From assembly GCF_003268775.1 (NCBI RefSeq), contig NZ_QLSU01000003.1, positions 414,248 through 478,247 of the forward strand: DNA of 64,000 nucleotides, in the 5' to 3' direction. Below, one piece after another: positions 8,891 through 17,838 of this stretch; position 1 is the stretch's first letter; the number at the start of each line of letters is the position of its first letter. The DNA is from Paraburkholderia unamae. GTDB taxonomy: Bacteria; Pseudomonadota; Gammaproteobacteria; Burkholderiales; Burkholderiaceae. Under the pieces are notes generated by a model that was not told the DNA's origin, did no database searches, and saw nothing but the letters and a program-made list of their open reading frames with translations. Position numbers and translations under genes: made by a program.

Positions 8891-9458
8891 CTGCGGCCCC
8901 CGCGCGGGCGCGCGCCGTCACGCCGGAAGCCGGGCGCCTTGCGGCGCGGCCGGCCAGCGGCTACGGTGCAACCCAATGCGAAATGAATGGGCGGGATGAA
9001 CGTGTCAGGCATGTTGGCAAATGCATGTTGGCAAACGCATGTCGGCAAACATCGGAGGATTCGCAGCGACGCGGCGGATTGCCTTCAATCCGCCATCAAT
9101 CGTCATACGAAAACACAATATTCAGGCCGGTTTCTTGCAGACTTATCGAGGCATGCACATTTTAAGATGCCCGGCGGCGAACATCCGGGCGGACGGCGGC
9201 CCGTTTGTAACTGAATGTTTGGAGTCGCGCGCGCGGCGGCGCCCATGCAATCCAGATGGGCGCAAAGCCGCGCAAGCATCTCGCGCGTTCCGGTCCCAAA
9301 ATGCGCGGCGGCGAGCGCCGACCCTCTGTAACCCTTTCGCGAGGGAGCACGGTATACGCACCGATACCCATCGACTAGAATCCGCGTAACTTTTACATCA
9401 AACGAACCCTAAAATCGGGCGGCGAACGCTACCGCCGGCATGCCCGACGAGACCACGC
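8891..9458. other. divergent intergenic region of the pigment cluster
   Basis: 568 bases without a credible gene, separating the leftward pigment operon from the rightward ACP-reductase-glycosyltransferase genes. It is more AT-rich than its flanks. It holds the triple 14-bp repeat at 9009-9050 and possible -10 hexamers TAGAAT (9376-9381) and TAAAAT (9410-9415) ahead of the ACP gene, without a convincing -35 partner. Confidence 0.6.
9009..9050. repeat. three tandem 14-bp direct repeats
   Basis: Three head-to-tail copies of GCATGTTGGCAAAY at 9009-9022, 9023-9036 and 9037-9050; the third has C for T in the middle (GCATGTCGGCAAAC). They lie about 120 bases upstream of the leftward operon start and 410 upstream of the ACP start. 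Tandem spacing of 14 bases (about 1.3 helical turns) could be an array of regulator sites, but no protein is known. Confidence 0.85.
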
Positions 9459-9722
9459 ATGATGAACCCACTGGAAAAAGAACTCGCCACGCTGATCGTG
9501 GAGGAGCTGAATCTCGAGGATGTCTCGCTCGACGACGTGAACGCCGAAACGCCGCTCTATGGCGAAGGCTTCGGGCTCGACTCGATCGACATTCTGGAGA
9601 TCGCCCTCCTGATCTCGAAGAAGTACGGCTTCGAGCTGCGCTCGGACAATCCGGATAACGAAAAGATCTTCGCGACGCTCGGCGCGCTGGCCGCCTATGT
9701 CGAGGCGCACCGGGTGCGTTGA
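9459..9722 (+). CDS. acyl carrier protein
   Basis: 87-residue carrier protein with the phosphopantetheine attachment motif GLDSID, the modified serine being Ser42, followed by the usual helix (ILEIALLISKKYG). It is a dedicated carrier for polyene chain growth, not the housekeeping AcpP, judged from its diverged sequence and cluster position. A start two codons in would also be possible because the protein begins MM. It is the first gene of the rightward arm, 45 bases before the reductase. Confidence 0.93.
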   Translation: MMNPLEKELATLIVEELNLEDVSLDDVNAETPLYGEGFGLDSIDILEIALLISKKYGFELRSDNPDNEKIFATLGALAAYVEAHRVR

Positions 9723-9767
9723 TCGAGCGGATTGCAAGGATTGAGAGGATCAAGAGGAGAAGCGCTC

Positions 9768-10484
9768 ATGCGGGCACTCGTGACAGGCGGCAGCGGCGCA
9801 ATCGGCCAGGCCATTAGCGAAGCGCTCGCGCAGGCGGGCCATGAAGTCTGGGTGCACGCCAACCGCCATCTCGACGCGGCCGAGGCCGTCGCGCGGCGTA
9901 TCGAGGCGGCGGGCGGCAGCGCGCACGCCATCGCCTTCGACGTGACCGACGCCGACGCCACCGAAGCCGCGCTCACGCAGCTCGTGCAAGACACGCCCGT
10001 GCAGATTCTCGTGAACAATGCGGGCATTCACGACGACGCGCCGCTCGTGGGCATGACGCGCGAGCAATGGCGCCGCGTGATCGACGTCTCGCTCAACGGC
10101 TTTTTCAACGTGACGCAACCGCTCCTCATGCCGATGATCCGCACGCGGCGCGGGCGCATCGTCAACATCGCCTCGCTCGCGGGCGTGATGGGCAATCGCG
10201 GTCAGGCGAACTACGCGGCCGCCAAGGCCGGGCTGATCGGCGCGACCAAATCGCTCTCGCTGGAACTGGCCTCGCGCGGCATCACCGTGAACGCCGTCGC
10301 GCCGGGCATCATCGCCTCGCCGATGGTCGAGCGCGCGTTTCCCGCCGAGCGCATCAAGCAGCTCGTGCCCGCGCAGCGCGCCGGCCAGCCCGCCGAAGTG
10401 GCGGGCATGGTCGCCTATCTGGTCTCCGACGCGGCCGCCTATGTGACAGGGCAAGTGCTCTCGATCAACGGCGGCCTGGCCTGA
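9768..10484 (+). CDS. 3-oxoacyl-ACP reductase (FabG-like SDR)
   Basis: 238-residue classical short-chain dehydrogenase. It has the nucleotide motif TGGSGAIG near residue 6, NNAG at 83-86, catalytic Ser136, Tyr149 and Lys153 (YAAAK), and the typical C-terminus GQVLSINGGLA. The start ATG at 9768 is preceded by AAGAGGAGA at 9752-9760, so the longer frame from 9732 is not used. It would reduce the 3-keto group made by the ketosynthase to the hydroxyl that the hotdog domain dehydrates. Confidence 0.95.
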   Translation: MRALVTGGSGAIGQAISEALAQAGHEVWVHANRHLDAAEAVARRIEAAGGSAHAIAFDVTDADATEAALTQLVQDTPVQILVNNAGIHDDAPLVGMTREQWRRVIDVSLNGFFNVTQPLLMPMIRTRRGRIVNIASLAGVMGNRGQANYAAAKAGLIGATKSLSLELASRGITVNAVAPGIIASPMVERAFPAERIKQLVPAQRAGQPAEVAGMVAYLVSDAAAYVTGQVLSINGGLA

Positions 10485-10681
10485 CGCGCCCGGCGGCGCG
10501 TCATCCTTCTGAGGGAATACGAGTGTCTGTGCAACCCTTCGACGCAAAGCGGCAGTCGCGCGGCGCGCCCGGCGCAAGCATGGGCGCGGGCGGCGAAGCA
10601 TCCTGTTACGAAAACCTCGCGGGCGCGGCGGCGCGACCTAGAATTTCTTCAACGTCTCCCGCTGCGCAAGCGGCCGTTGCC

Positions 10682-11467
10682 ATGTCCACGCCCAGCGTTT
10701 CCACCGCGTCCGACACGCCTTCGTCCACGCATCTCGTCCTGATCCCGAGCTACAACCCAGGCGAGAAGCTCGACGAGACCGTGCGCAGCGCACGCGCGCA
10801 ATGGAACCCCGTGTGGGTGGTCGTGGACGGCAGCACCGACGGCAGCGCCGCGCGCCTGCAAGCGATGGCCGAGCGCGACCCCGGCCTGCACGTGATCGTG
10901 CTGCCCGCCAACCGCGGCAAGGGCGGCGCCGTGCTCGCGGGGATGGAAGCCGCCGCGGCGCGCGGCTTCACCCACGTGCTGACGATGGACTCCGACGGCC
11001 AGCACCCCGCGCAACTGATTTCCGGGTTCATGGCCGCCTCGCAGGCCGCGCCCGAAGCCATGGTGCTCGGCTTGCCGAAGTTCGACGCGAGTGCGCCGCA
11101 ACTGCGCGTGCAGGGACGCCGCCTCTCGAACCTCTTCGCCGACGTCGAAACGCTGTGGGCCGGCATCGGCGATTCGCTGTACGGCTTTCGCGTCTACCCG
11201 ATCGCGCCGCTCACGGCGATCATGCAGCGCCAGATGTGGATGCGCCGCTTCGACTTCGATCCCGAAGCCGCCGTGCGCCTGTGCTGGGCCGGCGTGCGGC
11301 CCATCCGCATCGAGGCGCCGGTGCGCTACTTCAGCGCCGGTGAAGGCGGCGTCTCGCACTTCAACTACGTGCGCGACAACCTGCTCCTCGCGGGCATGCA
11401 TTTGCGGCTCGTGAGCGGCTTCGCGCTGCGCCTGCCGCTGCTCGTCGGCAGGCGCCTGTTTCCCTGA
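10682..11467 (+). CDS. family 2 glycosyltransferase
   Basis: 261-residue GT-A fold glycosyltransferase. It begins with LVLIPSYNPG (about residue 20), carries VVVDGSTDGS and the metal-binding DSDGQH motif, and ends with hydrophobic helices. Such small GT2 proteins accompany aryl-polyene clusters and may glycosylate the lipid head. The start is uncertain: ATG 10682 has a weak ribosome site, while an in-frame GTG at 10523 follows GAGGGA but would add 53 residues with unusual codons (AGA, TCT, TCA). The conserved domain starts after 10682 either way. Confidence 0.85.
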   Translation: MSTPSVSTASDTPSSTHLVLIPSYNPGEKLDETVRSARAQWNPVWVVVDGSTDGSAARLQAMAERDPGLHVIVLPANRGKGGAVLAGMEAAAARGFTHVLTMDSDGQHPAQLISGFMAASQAAPEAMVLGLPKFDASAPQLRVQGRRLSNLFADVETLWAGIGDSLYGFRVYPIAPLTAIMQRQMWMRRFDFDPEAAVRLCWAGVRPIRIEAPVRYFSAGEGGVSHFNYVRDNLLLAGMHLRLVSGFALRLPLLVGRRLFP

Positions 11468-11474
11468 GCGCCGC

Positions 11475-14400
11475 TCAGGCCGTGGCGCGCATCGCGGCGG
11501 GCATGCGGTAGTCCGCCAGCAGGCGCTCGCGCTTCTTCGCCACCGCAGCGAGATTGCGCGCCTTGACGTGGCCGAAGCCGCGAATCTCGTCGGGCAGCGC
11601 CGCCAGTTGCAGCGCGGCGGCAAGGCGTGGCGCGTCGAGGCTCGCGCAGAACTCGTCGACCAGCGCGACATACTCCGCGATCGACCGGCGCTCCTCGCGC
11701 CGCTCCTCGGTCTTGCCGAACACATCGAACGCCGTGCCGCGCAGGCCCTTCATGCGGGCCGTGGCGCGCAGCACCGGCAGCATCCACGCGCCGAAGCGCC
11801 GCTTCACGAGATGACCGTGTTCGTCGCGCTTCGCGAAAAGCGGCGGCGCGAGCCAGAAGTTCAGTGTGTAGTCGCGGCCCGGCTCGCCTTCGAACTGCTC
11901 GCGCAGCTTTTGCAGGTACGCCGGGTCGGCGTAGAGGCGCGCCACCTCGTATTCGTCCTTGTACGCCATGAGCTTCGCGAGATTCACCGCAACCGCGCGC
12001 GTGAGCGGCAGCTTCGCATCGCCGCCAAGCTGCGTTTCCTTCACACGAATGCGATCGACCACACGGCGATACTGCTGCGCATAGGCGGCGTTCTGGTACG
12101 CGGTGAGCAGGGCCTCGCGCGCGGCAATCGTCTTGTCGAGCGACTCGGGCATGGCCAGCACGATGGCTTGAGGGTCGGCCGCGGGTTTCGCGAACGCGCG
12201 CACGGCGGCCTCGCCGTGATGCGCGACATAGCGCCCCCAGTTGAACGCCTGCTGGTTCTTCTCCACCGACACGCCGTTCAGCTCGATCGCGCGTTGCAGA
12301 TGCGCGAGCTCCAGCGGCAGCCAGCCCTTTTGCCACGCGAAGCCGAGCAGCAGCGGATTGCTGTAGATGGTGTCGCCGAGCAGGGCGAGCGCAAGTGCGT
12401 TGGCGTCGATGAACGCGCAGCCTTCGCCGATGCTCGTGCGCAGTTCGGACCCGGTTTGCGCGCCGGGAAACACCCACTTAGGATTCTTGACGAATTCGGC
12501 TGTCGGTGTCGCGCCGCTGTTGATCGCGGCCACCGTCACACCATGCTGGGTGCGCGAGAGCACGTCGCCCGAAGCGGAAACAATCGGATCGCAGCCGATC
12601 ACGAGACGCGCCTCGCCCGTGGCGATGCGCGTGGCGTGCAAGGCACTGGGCGCGGCCGCCACCTGCACGTGGCTGAGCACCGCACCGCCCTTTTGCGCGA
12701 GACCGGCCATGTCGAGCACGGTCACGCCCTTGCCCGCGAGATGCGCGGCCATGCCGATCAACCCGCCGATGGTCACGACGCCCGTGCCGCCCACGCCCGT
12801 CACGAGAATGCCGTACGGTTTCGCGAGTCCTGGCAACGCGGGCACCGGTAGCACGCCGAAATCGACGCCCGATGCGCCCGATAAACCCAATGCGCGCGGC
12901 TTGCGCAACTGCGCGCCCTCGGCCGTCACGAAGCTCGGGCAGAAGCCCTTCACGCACGAGAAGTCCTTGTTGCACGACGACTGATTGATCTTGCGCTTGG
13001 TGCCGAGCGGCGTGTCGAGCGGCTCGACGGAAAGGCAGTTCGACTGCACGGAGCAGTCGCCGCAGCCCTCGCACACGGCGTCGTTGATGAACGCGCGGCG
13101 GGCCGGATCGGGATACGTACCGCGCTTGCGGCGGCGGCGCTTTTCGGTCGCGCAGGTCTGGTCGTAGATCAGCACGGTGGTGCCCGCGACGTCGCGCAGC
13201 GTACGCTGCACGAAATCGAGCCGGTCGCGATGATGCACGTCCACGCCGGCCGGCAGCACGACGCCGGCGTCGTACTTCTGCGGCTCGTCGGTGACGATGA
13301 CAATGCGCTTCGCGCCTTCGGCGTGCACCTGATGCGCGATCTGCGGCACCGTGAGCACGCCGTCCACGGGCTGACCGCCCGTCATCGCCACGGCGTCGTT
13401 ATAGAGAATCTTGTACGTGACGTTGGCGCTCGCCGCAATGGCCGCGCGAATCGCCAGCAGTCCTGAGTGAAAGTACGTGCCGTCGCCAAGGTTGACGAAC
13501 ACGTGCTTGTCGCCCGAGAAGTGCATCTGGCCGAGCCACGCCACGCCCTCGCCGCCCATCTGGCTGAACGTTTCGGTCTTGCGGTCCATCCACATCGACA
13601 TGTAGTGGCAGCCGATGCCCGCCAGCGCGCGCGAACCCTCGGGCACATTGGTGGACGTGTTGTGCGGGCAGCCCGAGCAGAACCACGGCTTGCGCTCCAC
13701 GCTCACGCGCGGCTTCGCGGCCTCGCGCTCCTTCGCTTCGATGATCGCCACGCGCGCGAGCATGCGCGCGCGCACTTCCTCGGGCACCGCATGGGACACG
13801 TCCGCACGCGCGAGACGCCGCGCGATGGCCTTGGCGATCAGCGCGGGCGAGAGTTCGTAGTGCGCGGGCAGCAGCCAGTTGCCGCGCGGCACCGACCATT
13901 CACCGCCCTCGTTGTCGCGCTCGTCGAACTTGCCGTAAATCTTGGGGCGCACGTCCTCGCGCCAGTTGTACAACTCTTCCTTGAGCGCGTATTCGAGAAT
14001 CTGGCGCTTTTCCTCGACCACGAGAATTTCGTCGAGGCCCGTGGCGAACGCACGCGCGTCCTGCGCGTCGAGCGGCCAGACGCAGCCCACTTTCAGCACG
14101 CGCACGCCGATCTGCGCGCAGGTTTCGTCGTCGAGACCGAGATCGCTGAGCGCCTGGCGCACGTCGAGATAGGCCTTGCCCGCGGTCATGATGCCAAAGC
14201 GCGCGCGCGGCGAATCGATCACCACGCGGTTCAACCGGTTCGCGCGCACATAGGCGAGCGCGGCGTACCACTTCTCGTCGAGCAGACGCGCTTCCTGGGC
14301 GAGCGGCGCGTCGGGCCAGCGGATGTTCAGGCCGCCCGCGGGCATCGTGTAGTCGTCGGGCGTGACGATTTGCACGCGATCCGGGTCGAGGTCGATCGAC

Positions 14401-15065
14401 GCGGTCGATTCGATCACGTCGGTCACGCACTTCATGGCGACCCACAGGCCCGAGTAACGACTCATGGCCCAGCCGTGCAGACCGTAGTCGAGATATTCCT
14501 GCACGTTCGCGGGATAGAGCACGGGAATGCCGGCCGCGATCAGCGCGTGCTCCGACTGATGCGCGACCGACGACGACTTCGCCGCGTGGTCGTCGCCCGC
14601 CAGCACGAGCACGCCGCCGCGCGCGTCGGTGCCCGCCGAGTTGGCGTGCTTGAAGACGTCGCCGGTGCGATCGACGCCGGGGCCTTTGCCGTACCACATG
14701 CCGAACACGCCGTCACGCTGGGCGCCGGGCCAGAGGTTGATCTGCTGCGTGCCCCATACGGCGGTGGCGGCGAGGTCTTCGTTCACGCCGGGCTGGAACA
14801 CCACGTCGTGCGCCTGGAGATGCTTTTTCGCCTTCCATAGCGACTGGTCCAGCGCGCCCAGCGGGGAGCCGCGGTAGCCGGAGACGAAGCCCGCGGTGTT
14901 GAGCCCCGCCTGGCGATCACGCGCCTTTTGCAGCATGGGCAGACGCACGAGCGCCTGCGTGCCGCTGATGTAGACGCGGCCTTTTTCCAGCGTGTATTTG
15001 TCGTCGAGTGAAACGGATGCGGCTTGCGCCGCGGCTTCTACGGCTGAGCGATCGGGGGCGTTCAT
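11475..15065 (-). CDS. fused indolepyruvate ferredoxin oxidoreductase
   Basis: 1196-residue single-chain 2-oxoacid:ferredoxin oxidoreductase that converts arylpyruvates (indole-, phenyl- and 4-hydroxyphenylpyruvate) to arylacetyl-CoA in aromatic amino acid breakdown. The pyrimidine-binding domain comes first. The cysteine motif CSGCPHNTST and the thiamine-diphosphate region follow in the middle, then a ferredoxin-like cysteine cluster (CEGCGDCSVQSNC) and a C-terminal gamma-type domain with GVGGTGVVTIGG. ATG 15065 follows GGAGACAGCCCCGCC; the frame upstream is not conserved-looking. The fused form is usual in Burkholderiales. It faces the glycosyltransferase gene end-to-end with 7 bases between the stops. 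Confidence 0.96.
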   Translation of the reverse strand: MNAPDRSAVEAAAQAASVSLDDKYTLEKGRVYISGTQALVRLPMLQKARDRQAGLNTAGFVSGYRGSPLGALDQSLWKAKKHLQAHDVVFQPGVNEDLAATAVWGTQQINLWPGAQRDGVFGMWYGKGPGVDRTGDVFKHANSAGTDARGGVLVLAGDDHAAKSSSVAHQSEHALIAAGIPVLYPANVQEYLDYGLHGWAMSRYSGLWVAMKCVTDVIESTASIDLDPDRVQIVTPDDYTMPAGGLNIRWPDAPLAQEARLLDEKWYAALAYVRANRLNRVVIDSPRARFGIMTAGKAYLDVRQALSDLGLDDETCAQIGVRVLKVGCVWPLDAQDARAFATGLDEILVVEEKRQILEYALKEELYNWREDVRPKIYGKFDERDNEGGEWSVPRGNWLLPAHYELSPALIAKAIARRLARADVSHAVPEEVRARMLARVAIIEAKEREAAKPRVSVERKPWFCSGCPHNTSTNVPEGSRALAGIGCHYMSMWMDRKTETFSQMGGEGVAWLGQMHFSGDKHVFVNLGDGTYFHSGLLAIRAAIAASANVTYKILYNDAVAMTGGQPVDGVLTVPQIAHQVHAEGAKRIVIVTDEPQKYDAGVVLPAGVDVHHRDRLDFVQRTLRDVAGTTVLIYDQTCATEKRRRRKRGTYPDPARRAFINDAVCEGCGDCSVQSNCLSVEPLDTPLGTKRKINQSSCNKDFSCVKGFCPSFVTAEGAQLRKPRALGLSGASGVDFGVLPVPALPGLAKPYGILVTGVGGTGVVTIGGLIGMAAHLAGKGVTVLDMAGLAQKGGAVLSHVQVAAAPSALHATRIATGEARLVIGCDPIVSASGDVLSRTQHGVTVAAINSGATPTAEFVKNPKWVFPGAQTGSELRTSIGEGCAFIDANALALALLGDTIYSNPLLLGFAWQKGWLPLELAHLQRAIELNGVSVEKNQQAFNWGRYVAHHGEAAVRAFAKPAADPQAIVLAMPESLDKTIAAREALLTAYQNAAYAQQYRRVVDRIRVKETQLGGDAKLPLTRAVAVNLAKLMAYKDEYEVARLYADPAYLQKLREQFEGEPGRDYTLNFWLAPPLFAKRDEHGHLVKRRFGAWMLPVLRATARMKGLRGTAFDVFGKTEERREERRSIAEYVALVDEFCASLDAPRLAAALQLAALPDEIRGFGHVKARNLAAVAKKRERLLADYRMPAAMRATA

Positions 15066-15285
15066 GGCGGGGCTGTCTCCGGAATCGGTGCGAAATCTTG
15101 ACGTTTCGCGGCCGAGTATAGGAAGCCGATATGCCATCGTAAAATCACAAATTGGGAACTCAGGTATGCGAAAAACGGATGGCACGGCGCGATCCGCATA
15201 CCGGTATCGCGCGCCGTTTTCTCAAGCGCCTTTCGCATGTGCCGTTAACACACGGGACCGCCAACAACCCAATCCGGAGTCCCGC

Positions 15286-15900
15286 TTGAACGCGAAACTA
15301 CGCGCTCTCCCATTCGCACTGGCTTTATTCGGAACCTCGCTCATCACGGGCTGCGTCACCGACGCCCGCGTCGTCGCCGGTCCCGCGCGCGCCACGGCCG
15401 TGGTTGCCGCGCCCCCGCCGCCGCCCGTCGTCGTTGCCCAGCCTGTTTATGTCCCGCAACAATACGATGCGTACGTTTCGGTCGCGCTCGATCGCGACAT
15501 CGTCTACACGGGCGGCAGCACCTATATCTGGATCGTGGGCTCGGACGGCCATCGCCAGCGCCACTACTACGGCCACGGCGACCTGCGCGGCGAAGTCCTG
15601 CACCGCCGCTCCGAACTGCGCGTGGTGATGGCTCACAACGAAGGTCATCTGCCGATGCAGCGCGTTCACATGGCCGAGCCGCCTGCTCGCGTGCGCGTGA
15701 CGATGCAGCCGCACGGTCACCGGCCGCCGCCCGCCGGGCATCCGCCTGCGCACGCAGTGCAAGCGGCGTCGCACCGCCCGCCGCCGCCAATCCGCAGCGC
15801 CGATGCGGGCCGCCATCGCCGCCCCGAAGGCCACCCGGAAAGCCACCCCAACGCCGCGCCCGCGCCGCGTTTCGCGGGCCAGCCCCCGCACGCCGGCTAA
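15286..15900 (+). CDS. predicted lipoprotein, Pro/His-rich C-terminus
   Basis: 204-residue protein starting at TTG 15286, preceded by GGAG at 15276-15279 with six-base spacing. The N-terminus has a basic start, a hydrophobic stretch and a lipobox (SLITGC, Cys about residue 23), so it should be a lipid-anchored envelope protein. The mature part has a Pro/Val stretch, an ordered segment (DRDIVYTGGSTYIWIVG) and a His/Pro/Arg-rich tail that is probably disordered and could bind metal. I do not recognise a named family. It is divergent from the oxidoreductase gene. Confidence 0.75.
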   Translation: MNAKLRALPFALALFGTSLITGCVTDARVVAGPARATAVVAAPPPPPVVVAQPVYVPQQYDAYVSVALDRDIVYTGGSTYIWIVGSDGHRQRHYYGHGDLRGEVLHRRSELRVVMAHNEGHLPMQRVHMAEPPARVRVTMQPHGHRPPPAGHPPAHAVQAASHRPPPPIRSADAGRHRRPEGHPESHPNAAPAPRFAGQPPHAG

Positions 15901-16009
15901 TCCGGACGCAAGCCGCCACGCCGCCCGGCGCGGCGGCGTCTGCTCCCTTCGCCTCCCCCAGGCGCGAGGGAAACCGTTGCGCCCCCCATTCCCCGCCCAG
16001 ACCGCTCCG

Positions 16010-16021
16010 CCCCCCCCCCCC
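16010..16021. repeat. poly-C tract of 12 bases
   Basis: Uninterrupted run of twelve C on the plus strand, about 30 bases upstream of the first operator and 135 bases upstream of the HPP start. Homopolymers of this length are prone to slippage and to sequencing error. Confidence 0.9.
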
Positions 16022-16052
16022 GCGCCCCCGACGCGACAAACTGTCGCGACAT

Positions 16053-16069
16053 ATATCACGTTGCGATAT
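16053..16069. promoter_or_regulatory. imperfect palindrome, likely MarR operator 1
   Basis: ATATCACG-T-TGCGATAT, two 8-base arms around one central base with six of eight positions symmetric. It matches the perfect palindrome at 17374-17390 in architecture. It lies 86 bases upstream of the HPP-CBS gene. A further inverted repeat, GCGACA-AAC-TGTCGC, sits just upstream at 16033-16047. Confidence 0.7.
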
Positions 16070-16155
16070 AATCTCGTTTCTTTGGGCGGCTTGCGGCCGT
16101 CCGAAAACGCCCGCAACGGGCGTCCCGGTCCCGTTTCTATCCTGCGCTCCCGATC

Positions 16156-17313
16156 GTGTCACGCTTCAAAGTCCTCCGCTGGCTCACCCGCTTCACCCCG
16201 TCCCGGGTCACCGTCAGAAAGCGCGAGCGCCTGCGCGCGGGCCTCGGCGCGCTGTTCGGCATCGCCCTCACCGGCGCCGTCACACACCGGCTGCTGGGCG
16301 GCAACCCGAGCATTCCCTATCTGATCGCGCCCATGGGCGCTTCGGCCGTGCTGCTGTTCGGCGTGCCCGCCAGCCCGCTCGCCCAGCCGTGGTCGATCAT
16401 CGGCGGCAATCTCGTATCCGCGATCGTGGGCGTCACCGCCGCGATGTGGATTCCCGACCCCGTGCCGGCCGCCGCCGTCGCCATCGGCGTGGCGATCATC
16501 GCGATGTTCACGCTGCGCTGCGTGCACCCGCCTTCGGGCGCGGTGGCGCTCACCGCCGTGCTCGGCGGCCCGGCCGTGCATGCGCTCGGCTATGAATTCG
16601 TGTTCGCGCCCGTCGCGCTGCAATCGGTCCTGTTGCTCGGCAGCGCGCTCGTCTATCACGCGGCCACGGGGCATCGCTATCCACACGCGGTGCGCGCGCC
16701 CAAGGTCGCGGGGCCCGTGGCCGCGCAGGCCGGCTTCACGCGCGCCGACCTCGAAGCGGTGCTCGACGATCGCGACGAGCTGCTCGACATCGACACCGAC
16801 GACCTCGAAACGATCCTGCGCGACGCCGAAATCCGCGCCTATGCGCGCAGTTTCGGCGAGCTGATCTGCGCCGACGTCATGTCCGCCAATGTGGTGAGCA
16901 TCACGCCCGCGACGACCGTAGGGCAAGCGCGTTCGCTGCTCAAGCGCCACGACGTGAAAGCGCTGCCCGTGGTGGACGCGCAGCGTCACGTGAAGGGCAT
17001 CGTCACGCGCGCCGACCTCGCCGACGAAGGGCGCGAGCGTCATCCGCTGCGTCTTGTGGCGTTCGCCCTCGCGCGCGCGATCCGCCCGCGCGCCGAGGCC
17101 GATCAGCCCGTCGCCACGCTGATGACCACCCACGTGCTCACCGTCGCGGCCACGACGCCGATCACCGAGCTCGTGCGCATTTTCGCGGGGCGCGGCCACC
17201 ATCACGTGCCGGTCGTGGACAGCGAGCGGCGGCTCGCGGGCATCATCACGCAGGCCGACCTGATCTCGGGCCTCTATCAGCAGGCGAAGACGCCGCAGCG
17301 CGCACCCGCCTGA
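16156..17313 (+). CDS. HPP-family membrane protein with two CBS domains
   Basis: 385-residue protein. Residues ~25-180 are the HPP domain, with about four membrane helices and the signature CVHPPSGAVAL. After a linker rich in acidic residues come a CBS pair (about 235-290 and 320-375: DVMSANVVSITPATTV and TLMTTHVLTVAATTPI). Plant and cyanobacterial HPP proteins have been linked to nitrite transport; CBS pairs usually sense adenine nucleotides. The start is GTG 16156, with no strong ribosome site and no nearby ATG. It is followed by the MarR-ClC pair and shares their operator, so it probably belongs to the same regulon. Confidence 0.85.
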   Translation: MSRFKVLRWLTRFTPSRVTVRKRERLRAGLGALFGIALTGAVTHRLLGGNPSIPYLIAPMGASAVLLFGVPASPLAQPWSIIGGNLVSAIVGVTAAMWIPDPVPAAAVAIGVAIIAMFTLRCVHPPSGAVALTAVLGGPAVHALGYEFVFAPVALQSVLLLGSALVYHAATGHRYPHAVRAPKVAGPVAAQAGFTRADLEAVLDDRDELLDIDTDDLETILRDAEIRAYARSFGELICADVMSANVVSITPATTVGQARSLLKRHDVKALPVVDAQRHVKGIVTRADLADEGRERHPLRLVAFALARAIRPRAEADQPVATLMTTHVLTVAATTPITELVRIFAGRGHHHVPVVDSERRLAGIITQADLISGLYQQAKTPQRAPA

Positions 17314-17373
17314 GCGGGTACGCCCGCCTACACGGGACCAGATTGGCCGCTACACGGGCATTTCCGGTCATAA

Positions 17374-17390
17374 ATATCACATTGTGATAT
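17374..17390. promoter_or_regulatory. perfect 17-bp palindrome, likely MarR operator 2
   Basis: ATATCACA-T-TGTGATAT, perfect 8-base arms around one base, ending 32 bases upstream of the MarR start and overlapping the likely promoter. The length and symmetry fit MarR-family dimers, and the position suggests autoregulation of the MarR-ClC operon. Confidence 0.75.
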
Positions 17391-17422
17391 ATTAGGAGAA
17401 GGAAACGTTCCATGGACACCCA

Positions 17423-17836
17423 ATGAAAAAAAGCACGCGTGACCTGAACAAGGTCGACTTCGAGCAGCTCTCCGAATTTCGCTACCAGATGCGCCGCTTC
17501 GAACGCTTCTCCGAGCAGGCGGCGCAGGGCGAGGGCATCACGCCGCTGCAATATCTGTTGCTGCTGCACGTGAAGGGCTATCCGGGCCGCGCGTGGGCGA
17601 CCATCGGCGAGCTGGCCGAGCGTTTGCAGGCGCAGCATCACGGCGTGGTGGCGCTCGTTTCGCGCTGCGAAGCAATCGAGCTGGTCGAGCGCCGCGTGAG
17701 CGAGCGTGACCGCCGCCAGGTGGAAGTGCACCTGCTCGCCGCCGGCGAGAAGCTGCTCGCGCGTCTTGCCGAACTGCACCGCGCCGAGCTGAGTTCGCTC
17801 GACGGCGCGTTCACCATCCCGCAAATCGATCTTTAA
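17423..17836 (+). CDS. MarR-family transcriptional regulator
   Basis: 137-residue winged-helix regulator. The recognition region is ATIGELAERLQAQHHGVVALVSRCEAIELVERR, with the wing sequence SERDRRQVEVHL typical of MarR proteins (the DxRxxxVxLT element). It begins KKSTRDLNKVDFEQL. The gene is two bases upstream of the ClC gene, so the two are co-transcribed and probably translationally coupled. The palindrome immediately upstream and its partner before the HPP gene predict that this protein controls all three genes. The ligand is unknown. Confidence 0.9.
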   Translation: MKKSTRDLNKVDFEQLSEFRYQMRRFERFSEQAAQGEGITPLQYLLLLHVKGYPGRAWATIGELAERLQAQHHGVVALVSRCEAIELVERRVSERDRRQVEVHLLAAGEKLLARLAELHRAELSSLDGAFTIPQIDL

Positions 17837-17838
17837 CC

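Noticed and set aside
9009..9050. Triple repeat considered as a replication-origin iteron set or a CRISPR remnant
   Set aside because: Units are directly adjacent without spacers and no Rep or Cas gene is near; a regulator array is simpler.
11475..15065. Indolepyruvate oxidoreductase considered as an unusual gene fusion
   Set aside because: The single-chain form is the normal arrangement in Burkholderiales and many other proteobacteria.
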